In this document: positions 51,220 to 58,921 of the stretch, piece by piece | Layout: each line of letters opens with the position of its first letter | Numbering within the stretch: the stretch's first letter is position 1 | NCBI RefSeq assembly: GCF_015645095.1 | Contig: NZ_JADOTW010000023.1 | Span: 1 to 64,000 of the forward strand | Length of the DNA: 64,000 nucleotides | Direction of reading: 5' to 3' | From: Halomonas sp. 328 | GTDB taxonomy: Bacteria > Pseudomonadota > Gammaproteobacteria > Pseudomonadales > Halomonadaceae | Position numbers and translations under genes: made by a program | Notes under the pieces: generated by a model | The model's input: only the letters and a program-made list of their open reading frames with translations | What the model was told of the DNA's origin: nothing | Database searches by the model: none

Positions 51220-52125
51220 TTAGAGTTGCTCGCCCAGCGCCTGTATGGCGGCCTGGGGTGTCTCGCCCAACAGGACGACCCGGGTGGCCTCCAGCTCGGC
51301 GGCGCGAATGCGCGCCACCGGACCGCAGAGCCCCAGGGGCACCGAGAGCTGCTCCGCCAGGCGCGGCAACTGGCGGCGCACCAGGTCGGCGCGCTCCGCC
51401 TGGCCGCTGCACAGCACCAGGGCCACCGCCTTGAGGCGTTCGGTGGCGAGGGGCCACTCGCCGATGGGCAGGGGGCCGTCGAGCAGGTGCACCCGGTAGC
51501 CGGCATCGCTGGCGGCCAGGGCGGCGAGCAGGTCCCACAGCGGTCCCTTGGCCTCCGGCAGGTGGCTGATCACCAGCCAGGGGCCGTTATTGCCGCGGTT
51601 GGCATGGTAGAGGCGGGTGCCGACCCGAGTGCGCAGGAAGGATTCCAGGGTGCGCCGCTGCAGGCAGGCCCCCAGCTGCTCCTCCCAGCCCTCCTCCAGG
51701 CTCGCCACCACCGGTGTCAGCAGCTCTTCCAGGCAGGTGGCCATGGGGTAGAGGGCCAGGGCCTGCTGGTAGAGCGCCTCCAGGCGCTCCAGGTCGAGGC
51801 TCTCCACGGCGGCGGCCATCTGTTGGCGCTGTTCGGGCCAGTCGCCGGCGCCGGGGGCCGGCGCCTCGACCCGCTCGGGCTGGTCGAGTAGCTCGGTGAC
51901 CTGGCTGACCGGCACGCCACGATTGAGCCACTGCAGGATGCGCTCGATACGCTCGATATCCTCGCGGGTGTAGAGGCGGTGTCCCTTGGGGGTGCGCTGA
52001 GGGCGGATCAGCCCGTAACGGCGTTCCCAGGCGCGCAGGGTCACGGCATTGACGCCGGTGAGGCGGGAGACCTCGCGGATCGGGTAGAGCGGGGTGTCGC
52101 TGGGGTGAGTGGCCTGTAGCGTCAT
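51220..52125 (-). CDS. MerR-family regulator of CarA/CarH/LitR type
   Basis: A 301-residue protein. The N-terminal winged HTH (residues 14-65; REVSRLTGVNAVTLRAWERR) is followed by a four-helix region and a Rossmann-like domain (WLVISHLPEAKGPLWDLLAA) as in cobalamin-dependent light regulators. The Trp of the middle domain is kept (EEGWEEQLGAC), but the EH pair and the DXHXXG of B12 binding are not clearly present. It may therefore work without B12. The ATG overlaps the CbiX stop. Likely controls this cluster. Confidence 0.8.
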   Translation of the reverse strand: MTLQATHPSDTPLYPIREVSRLTGVNAVTLRAWERRYGLIRPQRTPKGHRLYTREDIERIERILQWLNRGVPVSQVTELLDQPERVEAPAPGAGDWPEQRQQMAAAVESLDLERLEALYQQALALYPMATCLEELLTPVVASLEEGWEEQLGACLQRRTLESFLRTRVGTRLYHANRGNNGPWLVISHLPEAKGPLWDLLAALAASDAGYRVHLLDGPLPIGEWPLATERLKAVALVLCSGQAERADLVRRQLPRLAEQLSVPLGLCGPVARIRAAELEATRVVLLGETPQAAIQALGEQL

Positions 52126-52493
52126 GACGACCTCGCACGCTCGTGAATAATGGTGGTCAGGGCCTCGGTGAAGGCGGGGTGCTCGCCCACCGGCGCCAGC
52201 AGCGAGAGTCGTAGCTCGGGATGCTGTGTCTCCAGCGCCGCTACCTGGCCCGGCACGTCCTCGCGCAGGTGTCGACCGGCGGCGAAGAACAGCGGCAGGA
52301 TATCGATGCGGGTCATGCCGGCCTCGGCCAGCTCGGCCACACTGGCCTCCAGGGAGGGCTCACAGAGCTCCATATAGGCGAGGCGCAGTGGCGTGGTCAG
52401 GCGCTGGCCGAGGGTCTCGGCCAGGGCGGCGAAGGGGGCTTGCCAGCGCGGGTCGCGGGAACCGTGGGCAAGCAGGATCAGGGCGTGGGACAT
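52122..52493 (-). CDS. Short CbiX-type sirohydrochlorin chelatase
   Basis: A 123-residue single-domain protein with the metal-binding His in LLAHGSRDP and the second His in LPLFFAAGRHLREDVP, both of which match CbiX/SirB chelatases. The small size resembles the half-length CbiX form. It would insert cobalt, iron or nickel in a tetrapyrrole ring. Its linkage to a CarH-like gene is suggestive. ATG 52493 lies 13 bases after the renalase-like stop. Confidence 0.8.
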   Translation of the reverse strand: MSHALILLAHGSRDPRWQAPFAALAETLGQRLTTPLRLAYMELCEPSLEASVAELAEAGMTRIDILPLFFAAGRHLREDVPGQVAALETQHPELRLSLLAPVGEHPAFTEALTTIIHERARSS

Positions 52494-52506
52494 CGGGTGC
52501 CTCCAA

Positions 52507-53508
52507 TCAGCGAAGGGGGAGCCGTAATTCGGCCAGGGCCCGGCCCAGATGGTGGCCGGAGCGCCAGGCATCTTCCACCCGGCCTCCCGCCCAGCCATCG
52601 CCACACAGGGCCAGGCCATCCTGGCGCAGGCGGAAGCCAGGGCCTTCGGCGGCGCGCGCGGGGCGGGCGTAGCGCCAGCGGTGGGCGTCGAGCAGGCGCG
52701 GGGTCTCGGGCCGGGCCGAGGCGGGGAGTATAGCCGCCAGGGCATCGAAGAGGGCGGTGGCGGCCGCCTCGGGAGACGCGTCCAGGTGGGCGCGGCTCCA
52801 GGCCGGGGTGGCATGGAGGGTCAGGCTCTCGCCCTGGGGCTCGCGGCCCGGCTTGGTCGGGTTGCGGGCGACGAAGGCCAGCGGTCCCCGCTCGACCCGC
52901 AGCGCCTGCCAGGCCACCGGCAGCGGTGAATCGAGCAGGGCATAGGCGGCCCAGCAGGCATGCTGTTCGATCTCGCCGCAGGCCCGGGCCAGCTCGGCAT
53001 CGTGGCCCGCCACCAGGACCTGGGCCTGGGGAGGCGGGGCGCTGATCGCCACCGCGACGAAGGGGCCGAAGCGCTCGCCGCCATCGCTCTCCAGCCACCA
53101 GGACTGGCCGTCGTGGTGCAGGGCCTGGATGCGGGTCTGGGCGTGGATCCTCAGCCCCTCGGCCAGGTGACGACTCAGGGCGCTCATGCGTGGTGCCGCA
53201 CAGTAGCGCGGCATGCCGTCCGCCCCCGGGGCAGCGTCCTGCCCCTCTTGCGTCCACAGCGCCTCGGGCCAGGGGGCCACCAGCCCCGAGGCCTGCCAGT
53301 CATGCACTGCCTGACGAAAGTCGGCGTGACGGGCGGTGAAGTACTGGGCACCGATATCGACGACGGCCTCGGGCAGGCGACGGCTGCTCAGGCGTCCGCC
53401 AGGGCCTCGGGCCTTCTCGAACAGGGTGACGTCGAACTTTCTCTCCCTCAGGGCCCTGGCGCAGGCGAGGCCGGCGAGACCGGCACCGATAATGGCGATG
53501 GAGGACAT
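52507..53508 (-). CDS. Renalase-like NAD(P)/FAD-dependent oxidoreductase
   Basis: A 333-residue flavoprotein: FAD motif SSIAIIGAGLAGLACARAL, then FEKARGPGGRLSSRRL and DIGAQYFTARH, as in bacterial renalases, and a C-terminal GDGWAGGRVEDAWRSG. Bacterial renalases oxidise faulty isomers of NAD(P)H; that activity is inferred here. ATG 53508 is chosen over a start 23 codons upstream, which would cross the palindromic operator. First gene of the cluster. Confidence 0.83.
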   Translation of the reverse strand: MSSIAIIGAGLAGLACARALRERKFDVTLFEKARGPGGRLSSRRLPEAVVDIGAQYFTARHADFRQAVHDWQASGLVAPWPEALWTQEGQDAAPGADGMPRYCAAPRMSALSRHLAEGLRIHAQTRIQALHHDGQSWWLESDGGERFGPFVAVAISAPPPQAQVLVAGHDAELARACGEIEQHACWAAYALLDSPLPVAWQALRVERGPLAFVARNPTKPGREPQGESLTLHATPAWSRAHLDASPEAAATALFDALAAILPASARPETPRLLDAHRWRYARPARAAEGPGFRLRQDGLALCGDGWAGGRVEDAWRSGHHLGRALAELRLPLR

Positions 53509-53570
53509 GGCGCGTTTCCGGCGGCAGTGAATGGGTGGCAGCGTGGCCATATCGGCTAGACTAACAAAAC

Positions 53571-53592
53571 CGTACAATCATTGTATAACTTG
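53571..53592. promoter_or_regulatory. Perfect 13-bp palindrome between divergent genes, likely regulator site
   Basis: TACAATCATTGTA (53573-53585) is a perfect inverted repeat with one central base. It lies 64 bp before the renalase-like start and 29 bp before yfcH, and it overlaps an AT-rich stretch where promoters would sit. MerR-family regulators bind palindromes of this kind. Which protein binds it is not shown by the sequence. Confidence 0.5.
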
Positions 53593-53614
53593 TTTCGGCT
53601 CAGGGAGTAGTGGC

Positions 53615-54517
53615 ATGCGCATTCTGATCACCGGGGGTAGCGGTTTCGTCGGCCGCCTGTTGTGTCGGCGTCTGGTCGAGGCGGGGCACGACCTATGGGT
53701 GGTGTCGCGGGACCCCCAGGCGGCACGCCGGGTGCTGCCGGCCGAGGTACAGGTGATAGCGCGGGTGGCCGAGGCCGAGCCGGCCCGCCCCGAAGCGCTG
53801 ATCAACCTGGCCGGGGAGTCCATCGCCGGCAAGCGCTGGAGCGAGGCACAGAAGGCCCGCCTCGTCGATTCCCGTCTGACGATCACCCGGGACCTGGTGG
53901 CGCTCTGCCAACGGCTGGCGGAGCAGCAGGCCGCCCCCCGGGTGCTGGTCTCCGGCTCGGCCATGGGCTTCTACGGCGACCAGGGCGATACCCGGGTCGA
54001 CGAGCAGACGTCGCCCCACGACGAGTTCGCCCACCGGCTGTGTCGCCAGTGGGAGGCAGCGGCCCGGGAGGCGGAGCCTCTGGGGGTGCGGGTGGCCCTG
54101 CTGCGCACCGGCCTGGTGCTGGACCGCGACGGGGGCAGCCTGGCCAAGATGCTGCCGCCCTTCAAGTTGGGGCTGGGGGGGCGCTTCGGTGACGGCCGGC
54201 AGTTCATGCCGTGGATTCATCGCCTCGACCTGGTGCGGGCCATCGAGTTCCTGCTGACTCGGGAAGACTTGAACGGCCCCTTCAACGGCAGCGCCCCGAC
54301 CCCGGTGCGCAACGCCGATTTCACCCGGGCCCTGGCGCGGCAGCTGAAGCGCCCGGCGATCTTCCCGGCACCGGCGTTCGTGCTCAAGCTGGCGCTGGGG
54401 GAGATGGCCGACCTCCTGCTGACCGGGGCGGACATGCGCCCCGACCGCCTCGAGGCGGCCGGTTTCACCTTCGAGTACCCGGCCCTGGAGCAGGCCCTGG
54501 CGGAGATTCTCGGCTAG
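53615..54517 (+). CDS. yfcH: TIGR01777-type NAD-dependent epimerase/dehydratase (YfcH-like)
   Basis: A 300-residue SDR with cofactor motif ITGGSGFVGRLLCRRL, family blocks NLAGESIAGKRWSEAQK and VSGSAMGFYGDQG, and the C-terminal RPAIFPAPAFVLKLALGEMA. No substrate is known for this family. ATG 53615 follows CAGGGAG. It is divergent from the light-cluster operon and shares its control region. Confidence 0.88.
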   Translation: MRILITGGSGFVGRLLCRRLVEAGHDLWVVSRDPQAARRVLPAEVQVIARVAEAEPARPEALINLAGESIAGKRWSEAQKARLVDSRLTITRDLVALCQRLAEQQAAPRVLVSGSAMGFYGDQGDTRVDEQTSPHDEFAHRLCRQWEAAAREAEPLGVRVALLRTGLVLDRDGGSLAKMLPPFKLGLGGRFGDGRQFMPWIHRLDLVRAIEFLLTREDLNGPFNGSAPTPVRNADFTRALARQLKRPAIFPAPAFVLKLALGEMADLLLTGADMRPDRLEAAGFTFEYPALEQALAEILG

Positions 54518-54535
54518 GACCGGGGGCCCATTACG

Positions 54536-54571
54536 ACAACGCTGCGCCCCGATCCCGGGGCGCGGCGTTGT
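54536..54571. terminator. Bidirectional hairpin between yfcH and rapA
   Basis: ACAACGCTGCGCCCC / GGGGCGCGGCGTTGT, fifteen base pairs with one mismatch, without a long T tract, between convergent genes. Confidence 0.6.
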
Positions 54572-54588
54572 GGTCTCTCGGGTTCGCC

Positions 54589-57522
54589 CTAGCGGCTTTC
54601 GTTATCGATGGTGACGATCACCCGCACCGCGTCCAGGCGCAGCCGGGTGCCCTCGATGGCGGCGTCCAGGGCGGCGCGTTCGTCGCGCAGGGCCTGGATC
54701 TCGTCCTCGCGCACCGCCGGGTTATGCCGGGCCAGGGCGCTGAGGCGGGCCAGCTCGCCGTCGAGACTCTCGCGCATGCGCTGCTGGGCGGCCTCGACGA
54801 TGGAGGGCAGCTCGCGCTCCGCCTCCGCCTCGCCCTTGTCGAGCAGCTCGCGCAGCTGCTCGTGGCGGCTCTTGATCAGGTCACGGGCCATCGCCTTCTT
54901 GACCTTCTGCAGGTTCTTGGCCAGGCCGGTGAAGGAGACCTTGTCGCTGAGGTTGGCGCCGGACTCGTCGAGCAGTACCCGCACCGCCGTGGCCGGCAGG
55001 AAGCGGTTGAGATGCAGTTTCCTGGGGGCCGGGCAGTGGGTGCGGAAGACCAGCTCCGCCATCACCCGGCCGGCGGGAATCGCCGGATGCTTGAGCAGGG
55101 CCAGGGCGGTGTTGCCCATGGCGCCGTCGAGGATGCGCCCCATCATCTCGCGCAGCAGGGGGTGCTCCCAGGAGAGGCGCTGGACATCGTCCCGGGCCAG
55201 GGCCACGCCCCGATCCAGGGTCGCCGAGAAGCCCTCCTCGCCCTTGACCAGCCCCGGCAGGCCATCGAGCATCTGCGGGCCGGCGCGCAGGTGCAGGATC
55301 TTGCCGCCCAGCTCCTGGCTATCGACGCCGAAGATGTCCAGCGCCTGATCCAGGTAGCGGGGCAGGGCCTTGTCCGCGTCCAGTTCGCCGATGGCCGCGG
55401 CGGTGGCCTCGGCCCGGCCCGGGCGGCAGGCGTTGAGCTCCAGCAGGCGATTGCGGCCGGCGTCACGCTCGGCCAGGCGGCTCTCGAACAGCGCCCGGGT
55501 CTCCGCGATCACCTCCTCCAGACTCTCGTCGTCGAGCAGGGCGTCGTCCAGGGCATCGCCGAAGGCGGCGAAGAGGTCATTGCCGATGCCGTGGGGCGCG
55601 CCGAAGGCGTCCATGCCCTCCCGGTACCAGCGCAGCAGCCGCTCGCCGGGGCTGCCGGCGAACACCGGCACCTGGATCTCGATAGGGTGGCGCTGGCCGA
55701 TGCGATCGAGGCGACCGATGCGCTGCTCCAGCTGATCCGGGTGCTGGGGCAGGTCGAACATCACCAGGTGATGGCAGAACTGGAAGTTGCGCCCCTCGGA
55801 GCCGATCTCCGAGCAGACCAGCACCTGGCAGCCCTCCTCGGCGTCGGCGAAGGCCGCCGCGGCCCGGTCCCGCTCCACCAGGGAGAGGTCCTCGTGGAAC
55901 ACCGGGGCATGCACCCCGCCCAGCACCCGCAGGCCCTCGGCCAGCCCCTGGGCGGTGGCCTTGTCGTGGGCGATCACCAGCACCTTGTCGTCGCCGTGCT
56001 CCACCAGGTACTCCAGCAGCCAGGTGACCCGGGGGTCGAACTGCCACCAGGGCTCGGCATTCAGCGGATCGTCCGCCAGGGCCTGGTACATGATGTCCAG
56101 GTAGAGCAGCACCTCCGGGTGATCGAGACCGGTCTCGATCAGCAGCTCGTCCAGGTAGTCCTCGTCCCGGTCGAGCTTGCGCAGCACTCGGCGGTAGGCG
56201 CTGGGCGCCTCCAGGGGGGTAACGGTCAGGCGCCGTTCCGGGAAGCCGCCCACGTGGCGCCGGCTGTTGCGGAACATCACCCGGCCGGTGCCGTGGCGAT
56301 CGAGCAGCTGCTCGCGCAGCTGGGCCCGGGCCCGGGCGCGCTGGTCGGCGTCGCTCTCCGGGTTGGCCAGCAGCGCCACCAGGGCCTGGCTGTCGGCGTC
56401 ATCCACCACGGCGCCGAGGCGGTCCCGGGCCTGGGCGTCGAGCGTCTCCAGCTCCAGGGCGTCGATCGCCTCGGCCACCGCCACATAGCCCTGCTCCTCG
56501 GCCTGGAAGCGCTCCAGGCTCTGGTAGCGCTCCGGGTCGAGCAGGCGCAGCCGGGCGAAGTGGCTGGCCACGCCCATCTGCTCCGGGGTGGCGGTGAGCA
56601 GCAGCACCCCGTCGATGGCGCCGGCCAGGCGCTCCACGCAGGCGTAGCCGGGGCCGCTCTGCTCCGGCGACCAGTCCAGGTGATGGGCCTCGTCGACGAT
56701 CAACAGGTCCCAGTCGCAGGCCTCGGCCTGGGCCTGGCGGTGGGGGTTGGCGAACAGCCACTGCTGGCTGGCCAGCACCAGCTGGCCGCTGTCGAAGGGG
56801 TTGGCGTCGCCGTGGGCCAGGCTCTGGTGCTCGTCGAGCAGGGTCACCCTGAGGGCGAAGCGACGCAGCAGCTCCACCAGCCACTGGTGGGTCAGGCTGT
56901 CCGGCACCAGGATCAGGGCGCGCTCGGCGCGGCCGCTGAGCAGCAGGCGGTGCAGGATCAGGCCCGCCTCGATGGTCTTGCCCAGGCCGACCTCGTCGGC
57001 CAGCAGCACCCGCGGCGCATGGCGTCCAGCCACCTCCTCGGCGATATACAGCTGGTGGGGGATCAGGTCGATCTTGGGGCCCGCCAGGCCCAGGGCCGGG
57101 TGCTGCTCGATGCGGGCATGGTGGTGCAGGGTGCGAAAGCGCAGATCGAACCAGTCGTTGCGGTCCACCTGGCCGGTCAGCAGGCGATCCCGGGCCTGGT
57201 TGAACTGCATGGTGTCGGCCAGGCGCACCTCGGGCAGCTCGCGCAGCTCGCCGTCGTCATCCTCGCCGATATAGATGATCAAGCCGCCCGCTTCCTTGCT
57301 GTCGTCGACGGTGAGGAACCAGCCCTCGGCGGCCTGGATACGGTCGCCGCTGCCGAAGACCACGCGGGTCAGGGGCGCCTGGCGCACGCTGTAGGTTCGG
57401 GTTTCCTGGCTGGCGCTGAACAGCACGGTGACGGTGCGGAAATCGCAGTTCAGGACGGTGCCCAGGCCCAGCTCGGCTTCGCCGTCGCTGATCCAGCGCT
57501 GACCGGGAGAGAATTCGCTCAT
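54589..57522 (-). CDS. rapA: RNA polymerase-associated ATPase RapA (HepA)
   Basis: Swi2/Snf2-type ATPase that recycles stalled RNA polymerase. The 977-residue protein matches the RapA layout: N-terminal SH3-like domain (GQRWISDGEAELGLGTV), Walker A LADEVGLGKTIEAG, DEAH motif VVDEAHHLDW, SNF2 C-lobe SEIGSEGRNFQFCHH and QRIGRLDRIGQRH, and the C-terminal domains that contact RNA polymerase. ATG 57522 gives MSEFSPGQRW; six residues further upstream are possible. A large open frame on the other strand is a GC artefact. Confidence 0.95.
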   Translation of the reverse strand: MSEFSPGQRWISDGEAELGLGTVLNCDFRTVTVLFSASQETRTYSVRQAPLTRVVFGSGDRIQAAEGWFLTVDDSKEAGGLIIYIGEDDDGELRELPEVRLADTMQFNQARDRLLTGQVDRNDWFDLRFRTLHHHARIEQHPALGLAGPKIDLIPHQLYIAEEVAGRHAPRVLLADEVGLGKTIEAGLILHRLLLSGRAERALILVPDSLTHQWLVELLRRFALRVTLLDEHQSLAHGDANPFDSGQLVLASQQWLFANPHRQAQAEACDWDLLIVDEAHHLDWSPEQSGPGYACVERLAGAIDGVLLLTATPEQMGVASHFARLRLLDPERYQSLERFQAEEQGYVAVAEAIDALELETLDAQARDRLGAVVDDADSQALVALLANPESDADQRARARAQLREQLLDRHGTGRVMFRNSRRHVGGFPERRLTVTPLEAPSAYRRVLRKLDRDEDYLDELLIETGLDHPEVLLYLDIMYQALADDPLNAEPWWQFDPRVTWLLEYLVEHGDDKVLVIAHDKATAQGLAEGLRVLGGVHAPVFHEDLSLVERDRAAAAFADAEEGCQVLVCSEIGSEGRNFQFCHHLVMFDLPQHPDQLEQRIGRLDRIGQRHPIEIQVPVFAGSPGERLLRWYREGMDAFGAPHGIGNDLFAAFGDALDDALLDDESLEEVIAETRALFESRLAERDAGRNRLLELNACRPGRAEATAAAIGELDADKALPRYLDQALDIFGVDSQELGGKILHLRAGPQMLDGLPGLVKGEEGFSATLDRGVALARDDVQRLSWEHPLLREMMGRILDGAMGNTALALLKHPAIPAGRVMAELVFRTHCPAPRKLHLNRFLPATAVRVLLDESGANLSDKVSFTGLAKNLQKVKKAMARDLIKSRHEQLRELLDKGEAEAERELPSIVEAAQQRMRESLDGELARLSALARHNPAVREDEIQALRDERAALDAAIEGTRLRLDAVRVIVTIDNESR

Positions 57523-57673
57523 GATGCCTCGGATGATCAACAGGGTGCTGCCAATGGCTCATCGCCGCCCGGCTCTCGCGGAGGGGGCGGCGGGGCGCGG
57601 TATGGTACCGGAAAGTCACCCGAGGCTGTAGGCCGGATGCTGCCGAAGTGGCCGGCCAGGAGGCAGGGGAGGC

Positions 57674-57727
57674 CTAGCGCAGCCAGCGATCCAGCTGGGC
57701 GCGGGTCAGCTCGCCGACATGGTGTTG
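57674..57727 (-). pseudogene. Duplicated 3' fragment of the thioredoxin-fusion gene
   Basis: Encodes QHHVGELTRAQLDRWLR and a stop, the same residues that end the real gene 94 bp away, with a few base differences. The neighbouring CCCGAGGC-GTAGGCCG sequence is partly repeated too (57619 and 57742). No start codon or upstream part is present, so it is a leftover of local tandem duplication. Confidence 0.85.
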
Positions 57728-57767
57728 GTTCCGGAGGGCCGCCCGAGGCGGTAGGCCGAGTCGCCGG

Positions 57768-58562
57768 TTAGCGTAGCCAGCGATCCAACTGGGCGCGGGT
57801 GAGCTCGCCGACATGGTGTTGAATGGTGCGCCCCTCGGCATCGAAGAGCAGGGTGGTGGGCAGCCCCGGCGACTCCACCCGCATCATCAATTCCTGGTAG
57901 GGGTCGAGTAGCGCGTAGCGGAACTCGAGCGCCTGGTCGTCGAGGTAGCGCATCACCTGGAGCAGGTCCTCGCCCTGGTTGGCCACCACCACGGTGATTC
58001 CCTCCCGGGCATCCAGCTCGGCCAGCAGCGGCATCTCCCGCAGGCAGGGCGGGCACCAGGTGGCCCAGAGGTTGAGCAGCACCTTCTCACCGGCCAGGGA
58101 GCGCAGGTCGATGGGCTCGCCATCGATGCGCTCCAGGGTCAGGTCGGGCAGCGCCTGTACCGCCAGCGGTTTGGCGCCGGGCTGCCAGGTGACCAGGGCC
58201 AGCCACAGCGCCGAGCTGCCCACCAGCAGCAGCATGGCGCCGCCCATGGGCACCACCCGATGGCGCAGTACCCAGGCGCTCCAGATCAGCGCCGCCAACA
58301 GGCCCCAGAGGCCGTGATAGCCGGGTTGCCAGAGCTTGAGCAGGTCCAGGGGCGCCGCCGCATAGGCCTCCCAGTGCATCAGGCCATGGCCGAGGCGGGC
58401 CCCGATCAGCCAGCTCAGCAGCAGCCCGTTGAACCAGCGGGCATGCAGGGCTCGGGGCAGGCCGAGCAGGAAGGCGCTGGCCGCCAGCAGGAGCAGGGTC
58501 GCGGCGATGGCGTAGAGGCGGGGCAGAGAGAGCAGGACGGGGCCGAGGGCGATGGCATCCAT
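57768..58562 (-). CDS. TlpA-like thioredoxin fused to an Lgt-like membrane domain
   Basis: A 264-residue protein. The N-terminal 120 residues contain about four hydrophobic segments with ARWFNGLLLSWLIGARLGHGL and an HWEAY stretch reminiscent of prolipoprotein diacylglyceryl transferase. The C-terminal thioredoxin-like domain has the redox motif WATWCPPC, then cis-proline GLPTTLLF. It should reside in the periplasm, anchored to the inner membrane, and reduce or oxidise an unknown partner. Lgt catalytic residues were not all identified, so the membrane part may be only an anchor. Confidence 0.82.
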   Translation of the reverse strand: MDAIALGPVLLSLPRLYAIAATLLLLAASAFLLGLPRALHARWFNGLLLSWLIGARLGHGLMHWEAYAAAPLDLLKLWQPGYHGLWGLLAALIWSAWVLRHRVVPMGGAMLLLVGSSALWLALVTWQPGAKPLAVQALPDLTLERIDGEPIDLRSLAGEKVLLNLWATWCPPCLREMPLLAELDAREGITVVVANQGEDLLQVMRYLDDQALEFRYALLDPYQELMMRVESPGLPTTLLFDAEGRTIQHHVGELTRAQLDRWLR

Positions 58563-58687
58563 GACGAGAAGAGGGCTCCAGGGCTGGGCTCGGCGGCCGC
58601 CGTCGGCCGCGCTACAATGGGTGGCTTTTCGCTAGCAGCCTACTTCCCGGGAGGGGGGCTGTCACTCATCATCGACGGGAGTTGTGC

Positions 58688-58921
58688 ATGGCCAAGCCGG
58701 CCTTCGATACCCTGCGCGCCCTGGCCATTGCCAGCCAGGCCATCGGTTTTATCCTGATCATCACCCTCGGCACCCTGATGGAGGAGGGGGCCCGCTACTG
58801 GCAGGGCGTGACCCTGGCAGTGATGGTGGCCTTCGCCCTGGTGATCGCGGTGGCGCGACTCTATCGCCGCAACAAGTGGCGCAAGCGCCACGATGCGGCC
58901 CGTCGCGAGCACGACGACTAG
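58688..58921 (+). CDS. Small two-helix membrane protein
   Basis: A 77-residue protein with two hydrophobic segments (about 12-30 and 38-57), a charged C-terminal tail (RRNKWRKRHDAARREHDD) and no known motif. ATG 58688 is preferred over an upstream TTG. Its TAG is followed directly by the ATG of the phospholipase D gene, which implies co-expression. Function unknown. Confidence 0.7.
   Translation: MAKPAFDTLRALAIASQAIGFILIITLGTLMEEGARYWQGVTLAVMVAFALVIAVARLYRRNKWRKRHDAARREHDD

Noticed and set aside
54211-57771. Open frame of 1186 codons on the plus strand opposite rapA
   Set aside because: It is antisense to rapA, whose motifs are clear, starts inside yfcH, and has the low-complexity look of a GC-rich shadow frame.
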